Shown here piece by piece: positions 62,014 to 64,000 of a DNA stretch of 64,000 nucleotides. The DNA is from Paracyclopina nana (lineage: Eukaryota > Arthropoda > Copepoda > Cyclopoida > Cyclopettidae), in NCBI GenBank assembly GCA_019096065.1, contig JAGUCH010000007.1:1758501-1822500 (forward strand). Direction: 5' to 3'. Made by a program: the position numbers and the translations under genes. The notes under the pieces are model-generated. The model searched no databases, was not told the origin of the DNA, and saw only the letters and a list, made by a program, of their open reading frames with translations. The stretch's first letter is position 1. Each line of letters starts with the position of its first letter.

Positions 62014-62364
62014 CTATGCTTTTAAAGGAACATTAGCAATTATGGGTTTGGGTCTTGACTTGAAAATGAGCTTCGTTCGGATCACGGATTCAACTTGGTA
62101 CTCCGTTGTGGTTCCGTCGTCGTTGTTTTTAACCATTTTCTTCAGAGCAACCATGGGGCGCTCAAGCTTGGCTATTTTACCGTAGAGTATGTGATGGCCG
62201 ACAATCAGAATTGGAGTTGATGCATTGTCTTTGGCAAAATGCAAATCACCGATGAACTGCCCACTCAAGTCAATATTGGCACCTTGTCGCGACTCGAGAT
62301 CGCCTTGAAGCTCAATCAAGGCCAAGTCTTGACCTTTTCCGAGAGATTTGATGAAAAGTTGCAT
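62014..62364 (-). CDS. CHTF8: Chromosome transmission fidelity factor 8 (CTF8)
   Basis: CTF8 with CTF18 and DCC1 forms the alternative clamp loader that places PCNA for sister-chromatid cohesion. A single exon encodes 116 residues (human 121). ALIELQGDLESR, GQFIGDLHF, PILIVGHHILYGKIAKLERP and KLIFKSRPKPIIANVP all align with the human sequence. The ATG at 62364 gives MQLFIKSLGKGQDLALIELQ. The stop lies 99 bases before POPDC on the same strand. Confidence 0.93.
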   Translation of the reverse strand: MQLFIKSLGKGQDLALIELQGDLESRQGANIDLSGQFIGDLHFAKDNASTPILIVGHHILYGKIAKLERPMVALKKMVKNNDDGTTTEYQVESVIRTKLIFKSRPKPIIANVPLKA

Positions 62365-63103
62365 TATCGTCAAAAACTTGATAAAAAAAGCTTATTAAAA
62401 AAAAATTGATTTGACAGACAATCTATCTATCTCTCTTTATTTTTTTTGTTATTTTTTTGTCGCGGGTTTTTCAAAATAAGAGAGTGAGCATAGAATTTTC
62501 AGGCGATTACATCAAGGAAGTTGCGAGAAATATAAAGATTTACATAGCAGCTGTTGAGAGTTTTTGAGCTTAAACTCAGAAATAAAAAGTAATTGAAGAT
62601 CTTGATATTGGGAAAGATAATTGTTCATTTTTCGGAATAAAAATGTTTCGAAAAACGGGCACAATTATTACACCGTCAGAAGTTGATTTGAATTTTTTTC
62701 GTCAAATCGTTAGGCGTCAATGTTCGCAGTAAAATAATTTTTTTTGCCGAAATGACCTTAGGAAAAATCAGGAAATGGAGCTGGTAGAAGAAGAAAATAA
62801 AAAGCACAAGTTTTGCAATATTTTTGTAGCAGTGCGCTAGCGTTGCTTTTGTGTTTCTGCCGTGACGGCCAGCCCAAAATCGTTACTATTTTTGGCTTTT
62901 TGACAACGCCTAAAGAGCAAAATAAGTGGCCTTTATAGAGAGCATATGTCTTCGAAGACAGTTTTCAGCCATGCCAAGGTTTTACACTCAAGATCAACAC
63001 AGACCAAATTGTGCAAAGTTGCTTGTCTTCATTGTGCGGGACTCGTTTTCGTCAGATGAGTTTCTAAAGACGTGTCAACAAAGTAGATTTCAACTTGTTC
63101 AAC
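62365..63103. promoter_or_regulatory. Divergent region between CHTF8 and the right-edge gene
   Basis: 739 bases, AT-rich near CHTF8. It should contain both promoters and the leader of the plus-strand gene. I find no coding exon or clear core-promoter box. Confidence 0.4.
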
Positions 63104-64000
63104 ATGTCGGCCGAGCAAGAAGTGTTCACTCAACCAGATGAGGAGCAAACATCCGAGGTCGTCGATCGAGTTGCTCCACCGTCAAATGAAAAAGAAGAAC
63201 CGGTCAGTGAACCTTCTGCACCTCAAGAAAGCTCTGCAGCAAATTCTCAAACCATAGAACAAGAAGAAGCTAAAAATGTCGACAATTCTTCATCAGGCAA
63301 ACTCGATGAGCCTAAAGATGTTGAAATGACGGATGTCACTTCCATTATGGAAGTAGCAAAATCTGACGATCCTCCTGCGGTGGTTGAATCAAAACCTGAA
63401 GTTGTCCCAAGCGAAGAGGACTCGATGCCCAAAGCTACTCCATCCTTGGATGATTCACACACTGCGGCAACTGAACCTGACAAAGAAGAATCTTGTTCCG
63501 ATATTACGCCCAGCGTGGAAGAATCAAAATCTGAGGATAATCCAAGCGTGGAAGCTTCAAAAACCGAGTCTTCTAAGTCGGCTTGTGATGAACCTAAGCC
63601 TGAAGCTGTCAATGAAGCTACAATATCCCATGAGAATGGTGTCGTGTCTCAAAGTGAAAGTGTTGAAAGCTCAGAGCCTTCTGACAGTACGAAAAACATA
63701 GAAGAGGCTGCTGTTAAGAGTGAAGCTGAGAGCACCCCTGCTCAAATTATGGATTCTTCAACCTCGTCATCATGTGAGGAAGTCAAAGTCCCTCTGGTTA
63801 CCCAGATCGCTGACAAGGACTTGTCCGAATTGCTCGGTGAAGACAACTCCAAGAAAGAGGAGGATAAAAAGGGCGATAGTAAAACACTGAAATTGGCAGG
63901 CTTTGCAGAGTACGGTGGGACAAACTGTCAAAGCGAAAGCCTCCATCAAAATGTCTACTCATGCAAACAATGCACAAAAGATGTGCAGGAAATGTCCGGT
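63104..64000 (+). CDS. Acidic Ser/Glu-rich protein, cut by the right edge, possibly zinc-finger-bearing
   Basis: The ATG at 63104 opens MSAEQEVFTQPDEEQTSEV, and the frame is open for 299 codons to the window edge. The first 240 residues are low-complexity (Glu, Ser, Pro, Lys, with VEESKSE- and VEASKTES-like repeats) and likely disordered. Near the edge a folded part begins: TLKLAGFAEYGGTNCQSESL, then VYSCKQCTKDVQEMSG. The CxxC pair suggests a zinc-binding module, perhaps of the MYM/TRASH kind, but the other ligands are outside the window. The function is unknown; a nuclear protein is likely from composition. Confidence 0.6.
   Translation, partial: MSAEQEVFTQPDEEQTSEVVDRVAPPSNEKEEPVSEPSAPQESSAANSQTIEQEEAKNVDNSSSGKLDEPKDVEMTDVTSIMEVAKSDDPPAVVESKPEVVPSEEDSMPKATPSLDDSHTAATEPDKEESCSDITPSVEESKSEDNPSVEASKTESSKSACDEPKPEAVNEATISHENGVVSQSESVESSEPSDSTKNIEEAAVKSEAESTPAQIMDSSTSSSCEEVKVPLVTQIADKDLSELLGEDNSKKEEDKKGDSKTLKLAGFAEYGGTNCQSESLHQNVYSCKQCTKDVQEMSG

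Noticed and set aside
62926-63141. 71-codon frame near the right-edge gene
   Set aside because: It lacks an ATG start at the given position and overlaps the leader of the longer acidic frame starting at 63104.

Overview
The window is nuclear DNA of a compact animal genome. Genes are dense on both strands and coding exons are split by short GT-AG introns, often about 50-70 bases. Several genes are typical animal genes (RNF216, FNIP, LTV1, RIOK1, NKIRAS, TADA2A, CDK12, LPCAT3/nessy, AHCYL/IRBIT, FRMD8/bili, DEG/ENaC, LAT transporter, two-pore K+ channel, POPDC, CHTF8). A chaoptin/artichoke-type leucine-rich-repeat surface protein and a secreted CNTNAP-like plus C1q protein suggest an arthropod, probably a small-genome crustacean such as a cladoceran. 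The species is inference and I cannot fix it from sequence alone. All functional names come from reading the translations by eye.

Layout. 1-8.0 kb (minus): RNF216 E3 ligase (its 3' part lies off the left edge), FNIP and LTV1. 8.75-15.7 kb (plus): RIOK1, a leucine-rich protein, NKIRAS and TADA2A. The last three are packed so tightly (45 and 2 bases apart) that separate transcription units are hard to picture. The single TADA2A intron is filled by an inverted-repeat element flanked by TTAA. 15.8-23.4 kb (minus): a small secreted protein, CDK12/13 and an LPCAT3-type acyltransferase. 25.0-27.6 kb (plus): a 94-residue unknown protein followed at once by AHCYL. 28.3-37.5 kb (minus): a GPI-type LRR surface protein and a cysteine-rich repeat secreted protein.

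38.5-55.3 kb is the most unusual part. Eight exons (signal peptide, coiled coil, CNTNAP/fibrinogen-like module, C1q module) agree in splice phase at all seven junctions and appear to form one 521-residue plus-strand gene. Its first intron (8.8 kb) holds FRMD8 and three DEG/ENaC channel genes, all antisense. Its fourth intron (5.3 kb) holds a complete same-strand LAT amino-acid transporter gene with its own TATA box, and an antisense single-pass membrane protein with two PPxY motifs. Six genes would therefore be nested in one host.

55.8-64 kb: a proline-rich single-pass membrane protein, a two-pore K+ channel, EEF1AKMT4 (its stop codon overlaps that of convergent POPDC), POPDC, CHTF8, and the start of an acidic protein cut by the right edge.

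The recurring themes are gene packing (nested genes, overlapping stops, same-strand pairs with a 3' splice-acceptor-like sequence just before the downstream ATG), two 18-base minisatellites in introns, and two non-autonomous inverted-repeat elements sitting in introns.
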